Shown one piece after another: positions 1 to 12,649 of a stretch of DNA of 64,000 bases (the first letter of the stretch is position 1; each line of letters starts with the position of its first letter). The position numbers and the translations under genes are program-made. The stretch comes from Apium graveolens (taxonomy: Eukaryota; Streptophyta; Magnoliopsida; Apiales; Apiaceae), in the NCBI RefSeq assembly GCF_009905375.1, contig NW_027418145.1, forward strand, positions 1-64,000, written 5' to 3'. Under the pieces are notes generated by a model. The model saw nothing but the letters and a program-made list of their open reading frames with translations. It did not search any database and was not told where the DNA came from.

Positions 1-2799
1 AACACATTGAAGGTTACCAAGAATGATTTGACAAAGTTAAAAATATATATGTGAGTGTTATTAAAATGGGTAGTAATGATTTTAGAATTTAAAAATAAAT
101 ACCAAGAATTACTTGCAATTACAAATTAACAAAATGTGAACATAAACCTAAATTTGGTAAATGTGTGCTATTTTGTTCGCGTTTTAACTATTAACAAAAT
201 GTTAATATAACATATATATATAATAAGGTAATTAAATTATATGGAAAAAAGCATGGTTTTAAAGGGTTTGACCTATAACGAGAGTTGAAAACCTAGTTCC
301 AAATGCTAGAGTTATTGGACTAAGAAATGATTCCAAATTCAAGTTTTTGATAGACAATATAGGAATATAGGTGGTGTGTTTAATCATTTTCTCCATTATT
401 TTTTACAAAATCCTTCATAGATATGTAACAAAAGAAATAATTTTAAGAATTAATAGTTAGCTACTAATGATGTGCATATATCTTAGCCTCCTCAAACAGC
501 CTTTTATATGTTTATATAGTTTGAAGGTTGGTGGTTAGTAAAAACTTAGATATTCAAATCTATGGAAAATAACATTTTTTTTAAAATTACTATCCTAAAT
601 GAATGACTCATTCCCTTAAACCAACCATTCTAATTAATCATTTTGACTGTGATATTATGAATGTATTGGTTTACAAGTAGACAATATGGTATTCAATGAT
701 TCTCCTTCAATCTAATCCCATTCCCAACTAGTGGCACAAATTAGAGTTTTTACCAACATAAATTATTATACCAATTTTATTTTGAAAGCTTATTAACATA
801 AGTTAAAATATATTAATTAAAAATAAAAAATATTAAAAAATTAAATTAGTTAGATTAAAAAACATAATGCATTAAATGAATGCTGTGATTTTCCGTATTA
901 ACATGTATAGCTTTTAAGCTAGTGTAGTTAAGGTTAAGAAAATAATCTTGTAGGTAAAATCACAATAATAACGAGCCAAAGAAATATACTCTTTAAAGGA
1001 AGGCCCAGCCCCAAGACAAACAAGGGTCCAAGAAAAAAGGTATTTTGGTAGCAACCCATCAAGATAATAAGATGATTTACTATTTCTAGTCCATTCTAGA
1101 AACTTGTATATAAAATTTTAAAAACAAAACCTCCCCTACTAGTACATTCTAGAATCTTCATTATTTAGTTCATAACCATACACCACTAGTCATATGTTTA
1201 CAACATCTCCCTTATCTTCTCTTATAGTTTTATGATATCTAAAATAAATGTTATTTGAGTATTGAAATAGGGAAAACCATAAAGTCACCCCTTTTGTCTT
1301 TTAAAATTAGAGGTTTATTTTACTATATTGAAGGAGACAAATGTGTAAGTGACATGAAGTTCCTAATTGAGAAGCCATCATACATATACACACGGGCCCA
1401 TGTATATTTTTGTGACTGAGTATGCGATATTTCCATATATTTTGTTTTTTATTGCTTATTTCCATTTTCTTTGTTTTTCAACCTACCTTTAAGATTTGAT
1501 ATGTTGTATTTTGGGTCTCGTTATCTTTTTTAACCCATACAAGTATTGTGTGTTGATATTTTTTAAATTTCTATACAACAGTTGATTTAAAAGAGATTTT
1601 TTGTGTCCTCGTAGGTAGTGGCCATATTTGTGAAAAAAAGAGATGGCACAATTTGGATAGAATTATTTGATAGTTGTTGTTTATAATGGATAATGTACAT
1701 AGAGGAAAGTGAATATGATTGTTCTCATAAAAAAATGTTATTCTTGATTTTTTCTTTCATTGGCCACATTTTTACAAATTAACCAAGTCAAAGATAGAAA
1801 AAATCAAATATAAGTATAGAGAAATTATTAATTATATTAAAGTTGTTGTTTGAGCCCAATTACATTATTGGTGTATTAATTTTGGATTGGCTTTTTGGTA
1901 GGTGGATGAAAAACTAGTTGATAACTTCGTACTCAATATTAAGCTCTATTTATTATCTTTTTAATATAATGGTGAATATTTCCTTCCAAAATCTTTACAT
2001 AATATGCTTGTGTTCGTATTTGTAGTGAAACAATGAAGAAAATGCTCCACAATACTAAGGATTACTTGTATATGATAGGTATCATATACAATTTAATAAA
2101 TTGATGCAAAATATTAAATATTTTTTTATCTGGTAAGGGTTACACCCCAAATTGAATTGGGCAAGTGTTTTCCACCTTTGTTACAACCAACCAAACACAT
2201 GCTCATGAAATTGGATCCTACTAACAGGTTTTAAAGATCATGATACATGAGAACTGGAGGACTGTGCTATACATCCAACCTGCTATTGCAGCGTGCAAAA
2301 GGGCAATTGATTAGCCCAATGGTTGCAAGCCAGTTTTTACAGAGTTGATGCTGCCAAATTAATACCCAAATCCCAATCAATATTAGACAAATGAATGTGA
2401 AGAAAGAAAACAATAATAAATTCAAGTAAACCATGTTCATATATACATAGTGTTTTAATAAATTATTTACGTTATTACCAAGAATTGTAACTCTTGAAGT
2501 TTTTGTTAAAAGTGTTAAAAATTGTTTATAGTTGATTTCTCCTTAATACTTTGTTAGGTAAGGCCATATTTTTATTTTATACATAAATACTATGTACTGC
2601 AATGCTATGGGGTCATCTTATACATTTGAAATACTTAATTGTACATTTCGGATGAAAAGCTCATACCATATCAAGTTTATATCTTTTTCCACCCATATCA
2701 TTTCTATATTGTTGTAGATAAAAAAATATCTAAAACTAAACCAATTCAAAAGCGTACAAAAATATCAAAAATACAAGAAATATAGACGGAACCTTTTTA
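1..2799. other. AT-rich spacer, no recognisable gene (U1)
   Basis: No supportable gene. The block around 1262-1490 is open for 77 codons in U2 (25432-25665) but is interrupted in U1 and U3, so it is probably chance. The block around 2150-2390 is conserved between units and less AT-rich than its surroundings. I do not recognise it in either strand. Confidence 0.6.
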
Positions 2800-4517
2800 G
2801 AAGATAAAAACCGACTAACTTTTATACATAATGAACTTATCAAGTGCTTCATCCTTATATCTAAGCAAATAAAAATAATAGTATCTACTACAATCATCAA
2901 TAAAGGTAATAAATATCATTTATTGTCTTTATTAAACAAGTCATTAAATTCACATATGTCAGTATGAACTAAATCCAAAATTTCAGAATCTCTTACAACA
3001 TTATGAAATGGTTTTCTTATTGATTTTAGAAGAGACAAATACTGGACACCTAGATTTGTTACTAATTGCATGCTCTAGAATCAACTCTAAATTTATCATA
3101 TTCATTAGAGAACCAAAAATTAAATGACCAAGACGAGAGTGCCAAAAATTAGATGATTCAACGTAATTAACAGAAGAAGCAACAATTTCATTAACCAAAC
3201 CGTTAATCATAGGCTCAACATTAATAAAAAATTAAACATCCGAAAAATACCTTTGCCCATGATTACACCAGTTTGAGTGATAACTACTTTATTACACTTC
3301 AAAAAGTTCAAAATCATCCTTAACTTAATAAGATCAACTAACAATATTTTTATGAATGTTAGGAATATGATGCACTCTAATCAGGGATAGAACACGCCTA
3401 CAACACTAGCATTCCCATAGTCACTGTCCTATTATAGCCACTTGATAAGATACAAATAGAGTTTTGTCAGCAGAAATGGGCACATTAGCTGCAGTATCAA
3501 TCAACCACTCTTTAGGAAGATAAATAAATAATATTATAGGTGTATTGGCAATATACCCTTCATTGATTACAAAAGCATGTGATTCACCAATAACCATTAT
3601 AGCTATAGGCACACCAATGGTTGCAGTCCCAATCACGGTATTTGCCTGAGCCACTACATCAGATTTTTTTTAGAATAATCTTTACTTCAATGACCATCTG
3701 TCCACAAGACTAACATGGTTTATTTATCTTTGGTTTTAGCCTTGTTCTTTTCATTGTCTGAGTTACTGTTACTTTTTCTTACTAGCTACTTTCATTTCTG
3801 ATCAGTTGCACGATGTTTATCTTCACACTCCCACTTATAACCGGCATCAAATAACCCTGTTTAGACTTGTGGCTGCTCTTGCATACAAATCTGAAACATC
3901 AGACTAGTCCAAGTAATCTCTCCCTTCTATTTATCATGAAAAGAGAGAACTCTTCCCAAGACTTCAGAAGTTTTTTAATCATATAAATCACCTAAAACTT
4001 TATAGAAGATCCACACCTAAAAGTATGTATAATCATCTAAAATTCAATTCACCTGTTCAGTCATGACTTAGAGTCTATAAGCTTCAAGTCAAGGAACTTA
4101 GACATGTGATACCTTTTTTAACCTTGCGAGACAATATAGTGTCCAATCAAGGCATCTTTCGCAAAACCTTAGCATTATAGTCCTTTGATAAATAACATGA
4201 AATAGAGTGTAGCATAAGGCTGCAAGAATTGTGCCCTTGCCATTCTATCTTCTCTGTGCACATAACATAAGCTGTTGAGTCTCGGCTTTACCTTTATTAA
4301 CAACATGTAGGTTATACTACATCACCAACCCGAGACCCTTAACCATTACAATGGTTTCATCTTTTCTAACAACGAGAAAAACCAGAACCCTATCAAACTT
4401 GCGCAGACATACCCGAAAGATTAATAGGCCGTGAAAATCGTTAATTGGCCCAATTAATGGTGGGTACAATACCATCAAAAGGTTAACTACGAGAAGTAAG
4501 ACAATTTCATTCACCAT
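2800..4517 (-). pseudogene. Ty1/copia gag-protease-integrase relic (U1)
   Basis: Reading the minus strand from 4517 downward gives the start and order of a copia polyprotein: gag (UBN2-like, 'DSKS...' segment near 4070), a remnant CCHC knuckle near 3700, protease, GAG-pre-integrase and the start of the integrase core. The protease appears as 'EWLIDTAANVPIS' near 3480-3510. In the family this site is D-S/T-G-A, so the catalytic glycine is alanine here. The GAG-pre-integrase motif 'WHSRLGHLIFGSL' lies near 3100-3150. The integrase start 'LVHTDICEFN' lies near 2965, and the frame is lost by about 2800. No reverse transcriptase or RNase H is present. Several stops and frameshifts make this a dead, 3'-truncated element. 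In a live element the polyprotein directs reverse transcription and integration. Confidence 0.9.
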
Positions 4518-4996
4518 CTTGAATGACGCAATTGGTCAATTATATTCAATATAAATCACAATTTAAGAATAGGTAATCAAAATTAATTAACAAAATAAAT
4601 CACGAAGGTCAAACGAATTCGATATTCAGAAATTGCAATACTTAACAATAACAAGAAATAAAGTTTATCTATATTATAGGTCTAATATTAGATAAGAATA
4701 TTGTAAAAGACGTGACTGTTCTTGAAGATATACTCGCCTCGCCTATGATGTGCTCGGCTACCGTAAATTAAGTTCTAGGTTAATGCAGCAATAGAAAAAT
4801 CCTTCACAGGCCGGCAAAGTTCAAAAATGATGACACCTCAATTCATCCGAAAATCTATGTATATGTTTATATTTGGAAGAGAGAAAAAGGGAGGCTAGCA
4901 AGGATTCTTGTCCTTTCCCTTCATCCTTTTATTTTTATATCAAAGAACATATATATAGTATCATTTAAAAATAAATATTTTGAAGCCTAATTAATA
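4518..4996 (-). other. Copia leader-like sequence upstream of gag (U1)
   Basis: This is upstream of the gag start on the minus strand. It has a diverged counterpart at 11640-12150 in the same unit, so it moved together with the gag start. It may contain untranslated leader and part of an LTR. I could not define LTR ends or a primer-binding site. Confidence 0.35.
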
Positions 4997-5248
4997 CTCC
5001 CTCAGTCCCTTCCAATTGTTTACATTTTTGAGGATGTGTCCCGGCACGCATTTTAAGGTGCATAAAAGTATAGTTTCTGTAACTTATTTTTACAATTTTC
5101 TTTTTCTGAATAAAAGTTGAATGTTTTAATTTTTATTCAGAAAAACAAAATTGTAAAAAAAAAATTACAGAACTATACTTTATATGCACCTTAAAATACG
5201 TGTCGGACACTCTCTAAAAAATATAAACAATGAAAAGGACGGAGGGAG
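4997..5248. mobile_element. Stowaway-like MITE, 252 bp (U1)
   Basis: The terminal inverted repeats read ctccctcagtccct at the left and agggacggagggag-like sequence at the right (ggacggagggag visible), flanked by TA on both sides (4995-4996 and 5249-5250). Almost the whole element folds on itself: the 'aaggtgcataaaa' arm near 5056 pairs with 'tatatgcacctt' near 5181, and the ttttctgaataaaa arms meet near the centre. It has no coding capacity. Stowaway elements are mobilised in trans by Tc1/mariner transposases. The occupied site in U1 and U2 and the empty site in U3 fix both ends exactly. Confidence 0.93.
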
Positions 5249-5250
5249 TA

Positions 5251-5739
5251 TTATTTACATAAGAATAATCCTTACTCTTATTTATATAATAATATTAAAT
5301 ATATCTATATGTCTACTCATATCAAGGCCGTAACTCTGGACACTCAGGGCCTTTTAGATCGCAAGTGAATATGTCAAGGCCTTGACTCCGTCACTCAAGC
5401 CCTTTAGATCGTTCCTATCAGGGTCTTGATTTTGTCACTCAAGGCCTTTATAATGCTTCTTTTTTGTGTCAATGATTTGATGTAACATTTCAAGCCATTG
5501 ATCTTGGATTAGACCATACATAACACATATACTCCACATAAAGAAACTCATGGCACTTATTTTCTATGAATTACACTAAGAAAATTACTTATATCCATAT
5601 CCAAATTTTTTGAAAATTACATAAGGAACTTACGATATTAAAACTCCAAACTTTCAAGTTTCTAACACATGTAAGCGAGGGTCAAACACATTTAATTAAG
5701 AACTTACATTTTTGGGTGTCGAGCCGAGACAACAAATTA
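5251..5739. other. AT-rich spacer between MITE and MULE relic (U1)
   Basis: There is a short cluster of imperfect direct repeats around 5325-5450 built on 'caaggccttgactc', with three to four degenerate copies. A related cluster lies at 12252-12360. No gene seen. Confidence 0.5.
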
Positions 5740-6300
5740 ATGTTTTTATAAAGATGCACGGAGGAGCTCAACAAGTAGGTTTTGATGGATAACATTTATG
5801 ACATGTGGTACGTGATTTTAGGAAGAACAACTTGGGTGTTAATTATGCTCAAATGATATTGGATTTGTTGTATCCCTTAATAGAAGAAAGTGGCGCGGTT
5901 TCATTAGAATTCTACTTAATGAAAAACATAGATTGAAGGGTCTTATAATGGTTGATCCTCGCTCTTTGATAGCCTAAAAAAGTTTCAGGGACGTATTTGA
6001 TTTTGATCCTACATATCCAACCAATAGGTATGCTATAGCGTTTGTGCAATTCACCCCGCTGAACCATCACTACGAATAATTAATTTTCGAATTTGCACTC
6101 ATGTGGGATCAATTGAAGATAAGTTCTGAGTGAGTTTTAGGTACTTGGCTAGAGGTCGTGGAAGGCGAAGAACCTTGGGCTACCATTTACGATAAAGAGC
6201 AAGCCATTAGCGGACAATTTAATCTCAACTCCCTAATATTATATATTTGTTGTGTACTTGACACATTAGTAACAAATATCACGGAAAGCTTTTGAATGTA
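5740..6300 (+). pseudogene. MULE / FAR1-type transposase domain relic (U1)
   Basis: The plus-strand frames, with shifts, give the core order of the FAR1/MULE transposase domain: an N-terminal 'LLYPLIEESG' segment near 5860, then 'LKGLIMVDPRSLIA' near 5940, a 'YPTNRYAIAFVQF' segment near 6010-6050, 'NHHYE', and 'FALMWD' near 6090-6110. A 'GTWLEVVEGEEPWA' segment follows near 6150. In FAR1/FHY3-related proteins and Mutator-like transposases this stretch reads W-D-x-R-S ... FDTTY-x-TN-x-Y ... NHH-x-Q, with catalytic Asp residues. Here the FDTTY block is degraded, and stops and frameshifts are frequent. A diverged second copy sits at 12650-13165. This could be a FAR1-related gene fragment captured by a transposon rather than a MULE itself; the sequence does not decide. 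Confidence 0.72.
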
Positions 6301-7334
6301 TTATTTCAAGAATGCCAAAGGTAAATGTAATTTCAAAAATATACCAATCATTGACAAGAGATGTGGTTGGAGATATGTGAAAAATATTAATTTGGAAGTA
6401 CAATATATATATAATATGATGTATATATATTTAATTAAATAAATTAATATATATATCCGCATTTTATTCAAAACTAGTAAAGTATTGACTTGAAAAATTC
6501 TAAAGTATAAAAATATATACTTAATATTAATCATAACTATCACCAATTGGAATCGTAATTTTCGTTATTACTACATATTATGTTATATATATAAAATGCA
6601 AACCATATATAATACTTATTGGAATCATATTCTTTGTCCTAAATTATTTCCATTTCTTTGACTTGGGTTTGCTCATCACAAACTATTCAACTAATTGAAT
6701 TTTTATATATATTTAATCCTATGTATTAATTAATTATCAACCACTAGCTTCTGAAGTAATAATTATATTTCAAAATTAAATAATTTAATCTCACACCTAT
6801 ATTTTACATTAAAGTAGAATGTTGAGTTTTTTATGTAGCAAAAGAGTTTTTGAATTTTGACTACACTCATTTTGGTAATTAAAATAAAACATTAACATAT
6901 GGTGAATGCGTAACTCATAAATTGTACCAAAGAATTCAAGCACTTAATAAAAGTACAAATTGCACCAAAGAATTGTAGCACGTAATAAAGTCATTTCTTA
7001 CTTCAAAAAAAATGAACTCATATTCTTTGAAGTGAGTGACTATGAAAGGGATTTTTGCATACTTGTATTTAGTTTTCATCATTAAAACTTATGCGTTGTT
7101 ATGTTTCCATGTGATGTCTGTGTAAAATATGCAATAAAAATGATTCAACATAAAATATGAAAATTAGAATATCGACCAAAGAATATCTTTTAAATATAGT
7201 ATAAACAACCAAAAGCTAGAAAAAAGTGTTGAAATACTACCAACATATACTATTTACAACCATCTTCAACAATAAAAGCTATTAAATTCTTAAGAAGTTG
7301 GTCAGTTAATGTCAAAAAACTAATTATTAACACA
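6301..7334. other. AT-rich spacer (U1)
   Basis: No gene seen. The first about 330 bp contain tatata-rich runs and correspond to the block missing from U3 at 48770/48771. Confidence 0.5.
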
Positions 7335-9850
7335 CTTGTGTGGTTGACATGCTAAATAGGCAAAAGTTGGGCCATAGATGGTAACTTGTGAAATAAAAGT
7401 AGCTAAAATGTTAGTAAGTTATGTTATGTGGTTATGTGTCTTGGCGTTGCTCACACTTGCCTCAATACAGTCATGCAATTTTGTGGGGCCAAAATTTAAA
7501 AAACTAAAAAAGTAATAAATGAGTGATTTTAGGTCAATTTTGACAATTATAAAAGACTAACTCATTATTTACCACTTGACTAGTTTGAACAAAGCAAATA
7601 GGTAGGAAATGGCTTATTTCAACCAAAATTGATCATAGCCCACTTATTTTGTCACTCGAAAATCAGTAATTTTCCCTTAATATATTATATCACAAGGGTT
7701 ACACTACCTCCTTAAAAACTCTTTTATGTTATTTACTATCATTTCCCCACGAGCTATTGAATTTAATAAGATCAGATTGCACCCAAAGGTAAAGGGTAAA
7801 ATTTATGAATTATTCATCAATTTGTAATATTTACTCGTGAATTCACATGAAAGACAATTAACAAAAAATATATTAAGCAACAAAAAAGGAGAGGTGCAAG
7901 ATAATTAGGAAAAAATATCTAAGAAAATAAAAGGGACGATTATTTAATATTTGACAAAGATGCCAAGAAATAAAATTGAAAAATATGTGAACATAAATGT
8001 TTATAAAGATGAATTTGGGGAATGGTTGAGCTCCATGGGAGAGTAAAGGGGTGGCCCATAAAACATGATTAACAACATTACAAGAAATTAAAAATGTCAC
8101 AAAAGAAGAACACACTGCATTAGTTTTGATGACTTTCTCCAACTACTCTTTATTTATGGGATGAGTGTTTGTTGTCTTGGAAATTTTAATAACAAAGATG
8201 AAGCTCAGTTTGAAAATCTTGAGAGCAAACAGCCTCAACCTTATGGGAATTGCTATAGAATTTTTGGTTTGCTTAATTGTATGTAATTTCTTCATATGTG
8301 TAGTAGGAACCCTTAGACTTAACTTAGGATTGTTTGGAATATTAGTGGCTAGAAGACAAAAGTTTTTTATTAAAGAACTAAAATATTGTTAGGTGAACTT
8401 TGTAAACTTGTTTGATAAATTTTAAAAGACTTATTGACCTTTTGACACTTAAAGTATTAATATTTTACCCATAAATCCTAAGATATGTGACACCACGTGT
8501 TGGTATTAGTTTAGTCGACGTAAAATTCGACCTAAAATTAGTAAATAACGAGTAGGGAATCTGACCGTCACGGTATCTAGTCGTTATTCTTTAATACCGA
8601 ACAAGTTGGGCCTTACAACGATCAAAATTGTGGTCATTAAAGGCCCTGTTTTCACAAAAATCTCATGTTCTTGTATGATGGTCAAAGATGGTATATACGA
8701 GAACATAGGAGACAAGATGCCAAAAGTTGTTGATGTTGTACTAGTTAGATGATAACTTTCCAATGGATGATATGTTTAACCACGCTGATTCAAGAGGAAA
8801 ATATTGTAGATTTTTAATAAATAATGTGTTATAACAATATCAATTTTTGATCTACAAACTTTGTTGCAACTTTTGATCAAGTTTTACTTAAGTGCGACCA
8901 TGTAATTGTAGAGAAATCACTTGTACAAAATCACAGGCTGACGGCTCACATTAGTTTTCTTGAGGGATGAGTTCACGAGAGTGAAGTGATCTCTAACTTG
9001 TATCGTTATATCCATAACCTCACATATGAGTCCCATCTGCGAAAGATTGAATATCTCCCTTCTCTTTCTAACAACTCTAACTCTATCTCAAGTAGAATGA
9101 CTCAATATATCGTCATTTGAGTTTACGAGAACTACTATTGTTAGATTAAGAATGGTATTTAAATACTTTTATGGAATCAACTCTTATCTTCGTTAGTGGA
9201 TTTAGTCTTTTACCTTTGTACTTTTGATTTAGATCGATAATTTTTTGGTAAGTCCCCACTCCCCACTACTTGAGTTAATTTCTAATTACCATTACTTTTT
9301 AACACGACCTCTCCAATTGTTTATAGGCAATTCTCTTTGCTATTGATATCATCTTAAATATTATTGCTAAAGGTGAAAGGCAACACCAAGCTCTTGTTGC
9401 CAGGTGGGCCGTGGCATGTGACACATAACACACAATACCTTTTTAATACCCAAAAATTATTTTATTATACCAATATTCAAACACTACTTGTTCATACATG
9501 CATCATAGGTTGGTGTTTCATAGTATTTCAAGCCAAATCGGCACATGTTCCGACAGGTGACTCTAGGTTAATAGGCGGGCTCATTTTTTTTGCCATATGA
9601 GCAGTATAACCCATATTTTGTTTACATCAATAGTGGGGGCACTTTGATGTCGTACTAACAATTGTGCTCACTAATGTACTATATGAGATTTTCCCGATAG
9701 ATATTTATGTCAATAAATTGTTTATTATGTGGTTTTATATAATTTATGTGAATTAGTGAATAAATATTAAAATTTAATTCATTCCACTTTGACGAGTCAA
9801 ATATTCTGAATTATTTAAGGAAAGAAATCGAGAGGAAAGTATAAATGTAG
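7335..9850. repeat. Module A, internal repeat related to modules B and C (U1)
   Basis: This 2.5 kb block is a diverged copy of 16031-18530 (module C); its left 1 kb also matches 14955-16030 (module B). Shared landmarks are 'gacatgctaaataggcaaaa' at the left edge, a minus-strand open stretch beginning MEKVIKTNAVCSS, the 'gtaacaccaggtgttggta' region, a plus-strand stretch containing ISFLEGRVHESEV, and a right edge ending in 'gagaggaaagtataaat'. A TGTAACACC start is common in plant LTRs. However, I found no primer-binding site or gag/pol next to it, so I do not call it an LTR. Confidence 0.85.
8930..9120 (+). pseudogene. Short coding-like segment of unknown family in module A (U1)
   Basis: A stretch encoding a variant of 'ISFLEGRVHESEVISDLYR' followed by 'NLTYESHLRKIEYL' lies here and in every A and C module: U1 C about 17640, U2 C about 35515, U3 A 50976-51161, U3 C about 59680. 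It is interrupted in U1. Its hydrophilic, helix-like composition stands out from the AT-rich surroundings. I do not recognise the family. It may be an exon or transposon-protein fragment. Confidence 0.3.
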
Positions 9851-11419
9851 TAAAACATAAAAAGAGTTCTATGTGTTTATGTGATTCAGTCGAGTTAAAA
9901 TATTCAAATTTGGCCGACCATTGAATTATTTTCTGATTGTTAATTAAGAAGAATAATTATATAAATAGAGATTAAATAAAAATTTTGTGGATATGAGATT
10001 TTCCAAGCTGAGAAGGTGAATATATGTTATCGTAATCATATGTGGTTAGGCCGATTTTTTTTAATATTTTTAAATGAATTATATTTTAAAAAATAGCGTC
10101 TATTTGGTCATAAAATATTTATATAAAATCAGCAGAGTATATTCAAATCTCAAAACTTGTTTTATTATCTCTAGTATAGTTCTAGAGACTTTTGAAAAAA
10201 GATTGTTAGATTTATTATAATGACCAAGTATTTTAAAATGATCTTTAAAGGATTATTTATCTTTTGCGAGCTAACTTGCAAAATTCGTAGTAAATAAACC
10301 CCTCAAAAATTGTAAGTCCCGAGAAATTTTAAGTAAGTAACTCTCGTTATCGCAATTTATGATTTAATGTAAGTGCGTGAATTAATTTAATTGTGATTAA
10401 ATTTTTAGAATCGAAAGTGTGAACATCGCAAGTGTGAACAAGATTAGTTTATTAGAGTATTATTGATTAATTAATTCCCAATGATATTTAAATATATACT
10501 TATTGGGTCGTTAAATATTTTGTAGGGATTTAAATAGGTATGAGATTATTAAGTTCTGGGAAACTATTTAAATAATTATTTATTTCTGAAAAATAAAGAA
10601 TCGCATTATTATTCTATAATTATAACGGAGTGTATTGAAGAATTTAAAAGTTCTTATAATCATATTATTTGATTATTTTATAATGATATTTTTTATGGGG
10701 AAAATAATTGTGAGTGTAGCTGTCTATTTAGCTAAAATAAGTGTTAGCTTTGGAATGCTAATATTGCATTAATAAATTTCTTGAATATCCTAAGATTTGT
10801 GCTCTAGTAATTATTCTTTAATTAATTTTTTATTTATTTAGTAATATGATAAAAAAACTTGAATTGCGATTATTTCGAGTACAAATTTTATTTATATTTT
10901 TTTTCTATTTAAGAAATTGTATGGGTGCCAATATTATCAATATATTATTATTATTATATTATTATTATTATTATATTATTATTATTATTATTATCATCAT
11001 CATCATTAATATTATTATTAATATTTTTATTATTATCATCATTATATATTATTTTCTTCTATCCTATTATTGTTAGTAAATTTAGAAAGAATGATAACTA
11101 AATATTAGAATATATATATAAATTGTACTTCCTAGACAATTCTAGAAATTAGTGGATATTTATCTCGTTAGTTGTTAACCATGGTTAAATATATATTTAT
11201 AAGTAATTTTAAAGGAGTAATCTCTATATATTTACCAAAATCCCTTCCTTTTCTTCCCCAAATTCATTTACACTAACACTCACAATCCAAGAAAGTGAAA
11301 ACTTTAATTTGGATAAAAGGTTTAGTAGGAGGATCAAAGAAAGTTTTGGGGTATTTCGATAAGGAATTTTTTGGTGGTTAAGAAATCTAATTAAATCAAG
11401 ATCAAGAACATGTGGGTTA
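9851..11419 (+). mobile_element. LTR-like block with promoter-like region (U1)
   Basis: A 'gtcccgagaaattttaag' motif near 10316 is followed by about 900 bp of AT-rich sequence. Then comes a TATA-like 'ctatatattta' near 11225 and a pyrimidine patch 'cccttccttttcttcccc' near 11242. A CA-rich leader 'cactaacactcacaatcc' follows. This arrangement resembles plant retrotransposon LTRs (U3, TATA, Y-patch, R). Ends, target duplications and a primer-binding site were not found, so this is probably a truncated LTR. Confidence 0.35.
10945..11057. repeat. ATT/ATC trinucleotide microsatellite (U1)
   Basis: A run of att/tta with an embedded (atc) stretch near 10993-11006. The counterpart at 52960-53056 in U3 differs in repeat number. 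The apparent hydrophobic reading frames through it are low-complexity artefacts. Confidence 0.9.
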
Positions 11420-11638
11420 TATTATATCATCCCCCATAAATCGTTAATCGTTAATCGTTAACTATAATTTCATCTTTTTCTACCACATAGACAAACCGGA
11501 ACCTCACCGAACTTTTCAAGCATACCTGAAAGATTAATGGAGTATGGAAAACGATATGTGGCCCAACAGTGATGGGTACAGTACCACTAGTACCGGCAAA
11601 AAATTAACCACTAGAAATAAAATAGTTTCGTTCACCAT
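11420..11638 (-). pseudogene. Second copia gag-start fragment (U1)
   Basis: The minus strand from 11638 begins like the gag at 4517, with 'MVNE' followed by a region aligned to 4340-4517, but it diverges and is cut at about 11420. No protease or integrase follows. With the leader and MULE relic next to it, it forms a second copy of the 4340-6300 assembly. Confidence 0.6.
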
Positions 11639-12649
11639 CTTGAACTACACGATTAGTAGAATATAATAAAAATATCTATTCTAGATTATTGGAAAATATT
11701 AACACATGCAACAATAGGGTAATTATATTCAAAATAAATTATAGTTCAAGAATTGGCAATAAAAACCAACTAACAAAACAAGTCATAATGGTCAAACAGA
11801 TTTGATAAATAAAAATAATAATTTTAAACAATAACGAGAAAGAAAGCTTATTTATATTGTATTTAATATTGTATAATAGCCGAGTCATGAATCTTGCAAA
11901 AGACATGACTGGTCTTGAAGAGTTATTTGCCCCATCTATGTTGTGTTAGGATGCCACAAATTACTTTTAGGATAAAACAATAACACAAAAATTTGTCACA
12001 TACCGACAAAGTTGAACAACAATCACACCTCAATTCTCCGAAAATCTAAGTATATATATGTATATTTGGTAGAGAGAAAAAGAGATGTAGCTAAGGTTCT
12101 TCTCATTTCCCTTTATTCTTTTATTTTTCTGTCAAGGAGTATATATAGCATCATATATATATACATATATATTAGAGGGCTAATTATCATTATTTACATA
12201 ACAATAATCCTTAATCTTATTTACATATTAATATATATATATGCCTACTAAGATCAAGACTTTCACTCTGGACACTCAATACCTTAATATCGCAATTGAA
12301 TGTGTCAAGACCTTAAGATTGTTTCTATCAAGGCCTTGACTATGTTGTTGAAGGCCTTTGGAATGATTCTTTTTATTTCAAGGTCTTGAGGAAGAATCTA
12401 ATGCCCTTAATCCTAACTTAGACCGTATAAAACACATATAATCCACACAAAGAAGTATCTTTTCACTTCTTTCTCAATGGATTACACTAAGAAAATTGCA
12501 TAGATCCATATTCAATTTTTTTTTAAAATTACGTAAAGAGCCTACAATAATAAAGCTCCAAACATTCAATTTTCTTACACATGTAACGGTGGCCCAAAGG
12601 AATTTAATTAAGAACTTACATGTTCAGGTGTCCAACTGAGATAATAAAT
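11639..12649. repeat. Diverged copy of the copia leader region, without the MITE (U1)
   Basis: This aligns to 4518-5740: the 'gacatgactggtcttgaaga' area, the 'ctcaattctccgaaaatcta' area and the ccttga-rich direct repeats all recur. There is no full MITE at the corresponding position, so the MITE inserted into the first copy after the two copies separated. No gene seen. Confidence 0.6.

Noticed and set aside
10846..11076. 76-codon hydrophobic frame, and two similar frames at 52868-53111
   Set aside because: They are translations of an ATT/ATC microsatellite. The Ile/Tyr or Leu/Ser runs change with the frame and with repeat length.
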